From Capronia americana (lineage: Eukaryota; Ascomycota; Eurotiomycetes; Chaetothyriales; Herpotrichiellaceae), in assembly GCA_016110215.1 (NCBI GenBank), contig JADWQD010000010.1, positions 682,001 through 746,000 of the forward strand: a stretch of 64,000 nt of DNA, given 5' to 3'. Under the pieces are notes generated by a model. The model was given only the letters and a program-made list of their open reading frames with translations, had not been told where the DNA came from and ran no database searches. This document shows, piece by piece, positions 63,190 to 64,000 of the stretch. Position numbers and translations under genes: made by a program. Positions within the stretch are counted from its first letter, which is position 1. Every line of letters starts with the position of its first letter.

Positions 63190-64000
63190 TCATTCCACAG
63201 CGAAATCCTGAAAACAAACAGGCGCCTTCCAAGTCCCACTGGCGAAAATCGCATAGACAGCACCCGTAAAGTCATTGCCGCTCAAGATCTTCCCCTCTGC
63301 TTCACCAATCTTCTTCTCTCCCGGGCCATCTTCTCCCTGGGTAAAGAAAAATTCATATTTCTCTGGAGTTGCTTTAATAGATAGCTGTACGACACCACTA
63401 TTCCTTGAGAGTGGAATCGATGCGAACCTGTGCGGGCCAGGGGCATCAATTGTTTCGACTTCAAAGACAAGGTTTACGTACCCATTCGTTGCAACGTCGA
63501 GGATCAAGGAACAATGTCGGTTTGTGTCTTTATATACCGTGAGGCCTGCGCGGAGAGTCTCTCCGACACGCTGGTCGCTGCTCGGTAAGGGAAGCACGAC
63601 TCTCGCCCGGCTGTCCAGATGGTACTGACGCTGGCCCAAGAACGTCATAGTCCCCTCAACGACAGAAAGTGGTTCGTCAACCGGGATCAAGTAAAGGGTA
63701 TCGCCTTCTTGCCGGTAATTGCCGATTTCTGGGGTTCGTAGGAAGACTGTTTTGGGATCCTTCAAGGCCACCTTCTGGCCTTTTCCACGCAAAGTGGTGT
63801 CACCATTCAACTCTCGCAACGGCGGTCGGATTTTCACGGATTCCTCCACGGGGGCAAATTGTGGCCAGCCCCCTTCGGGCCAGTCAACACTTGTCAAGAA
63901 CGTCTCCCGGCCCAGCGGGAAACTTGACCGACCACCACTGCGTGCTGCAAGAACTGTCGCCCACCAGTTACCAGAAACATCGTCGAAGACCAGCTCTCCA
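63190..64000 (-). CDS. GH43-like glycoside hydrolase, C-terminal part (5' end outside window)
   Basis: Predicted beta-xylosidase/alpha-arabinofuranosidase-type enzyme. About 269 C-terminal residues are visible, open to the window edge. The catalytic-domain end is GNWWATVLAARSGGRSSFPLGRETFLTSVDWPEGGWPQF, the typical GH43 'NWW...LGRETFL...W...GWP' motif. A C-terminal beta-sandwich follows (GTMTFLGQRQYHLDSRARVVLPLP; GLTVYKDTNRHCSLILDV; VFEVETIDAPG), as in GH43 enzymes with an accessory module. The catalytic Asp/Glu residues lie upstream, so intactness cannot be judged. It is convergent with the GH35-like gene, 90 bp away. Confidence 0.82.
   Translation of the reverse strand, partial: GELVFDDVSGNWWATVLAARSGGRSSFPLGRETFLTSVDWPEGGWPQFAPVEESVKIRPPLRELNGDTTLRGKGQKVALKDPKTVFLRTPEIGNYRQEGDTLYLIPVDEPLSVVEGTMTFLGQRQYHLDSRARVVLPLPSSDQRVGETLRAGLTVYKDTNRHCSLILDVATNGYVNLVFEVETIDAPGPHRFASIPLSRNSGVVQLSIKATPEKYEFFFTQGEDGPGEKKIGEAEGKILSGNDFTGAVYAIFASGTWKAPVCFQDFAVE

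Overview
The window is nuclear DNA of a filamentous ascomycete (Pezizomycotina, probably Eurotiomycetes; the order is not proven). The evidence is short introns of about 50-90 bp with GTNNGN donors and CTAAC/CTGAC-like branch points, dense genes on both strands, two Zn(II)2Cys6 regulators, WSC and PLAC8 proteins, a nucleoside-phosphorylase/NACHT protein and a decayed HET-domain gene. I resolved 26 protein-coding genes, two of them cut by the window edges, plus one pseudogene. No rRNA, tRNA, CRISPR array or intact transposon was seen. Splice models were built by hand from reading frame, donor, acceptor and family alignment.

1-29 kb is mostly housekeeping: the SRP receptor alpha GTPase (cut by the edge), a small orphan, a DUF2423 basic protein head-to-head with a SIZ/PIAS SUMO ligase, an EFM4-type methyltransferase, a secreted DUF1996+WSC protein, a SANT/Myb protein, the AP-2 mu subunit next to an arrestin-like protein with a C-terminal PY motif, a peroxisomal (SKL) catalase, a C6 regulator, a MOSC protein and an oxysterol-binding protein.

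29-44 kb is accessory or metabolic: a three-gene oxidoreductase group (SDR, TcuA-like flavoprotein, succinate-semialdehyde dehydrogenase), a DUF7918 protein ending in a SUMO-interaction-like motif, a 1191-residue phosphorylase-NACHT protein, a lipocalin-like protein, a metallo-beta-lactamase-fold hydrolase and a PLAC8 protein. 44.5-53.9 kb is gene-poor: a MATE transporter, YIF1 and the HET relic.

53.9-64 kb is the most interesting block. A C6 regulator is divergent from the first of three consecutive, dissimilar phytanoyl-CoA-dioxygenase-like (Fe(II)/2-oxoglutarate) genes, all with intact metal-binding residues. Two glycoside-hydrolase genes follow, one GH35/DUF5597-like and one GH43-like cut by the edge. 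The regulator/oxygenase promoter holds a perfect TTTCCG-N6-CGGAAA inverted repeat, and its half-site recurs upstream of the second oxygenase. I read this as a co-regulated, undescribed cluster that oxidises and deglycosylates an unknown substrate. Its product or substrate cannot be told from sequence.
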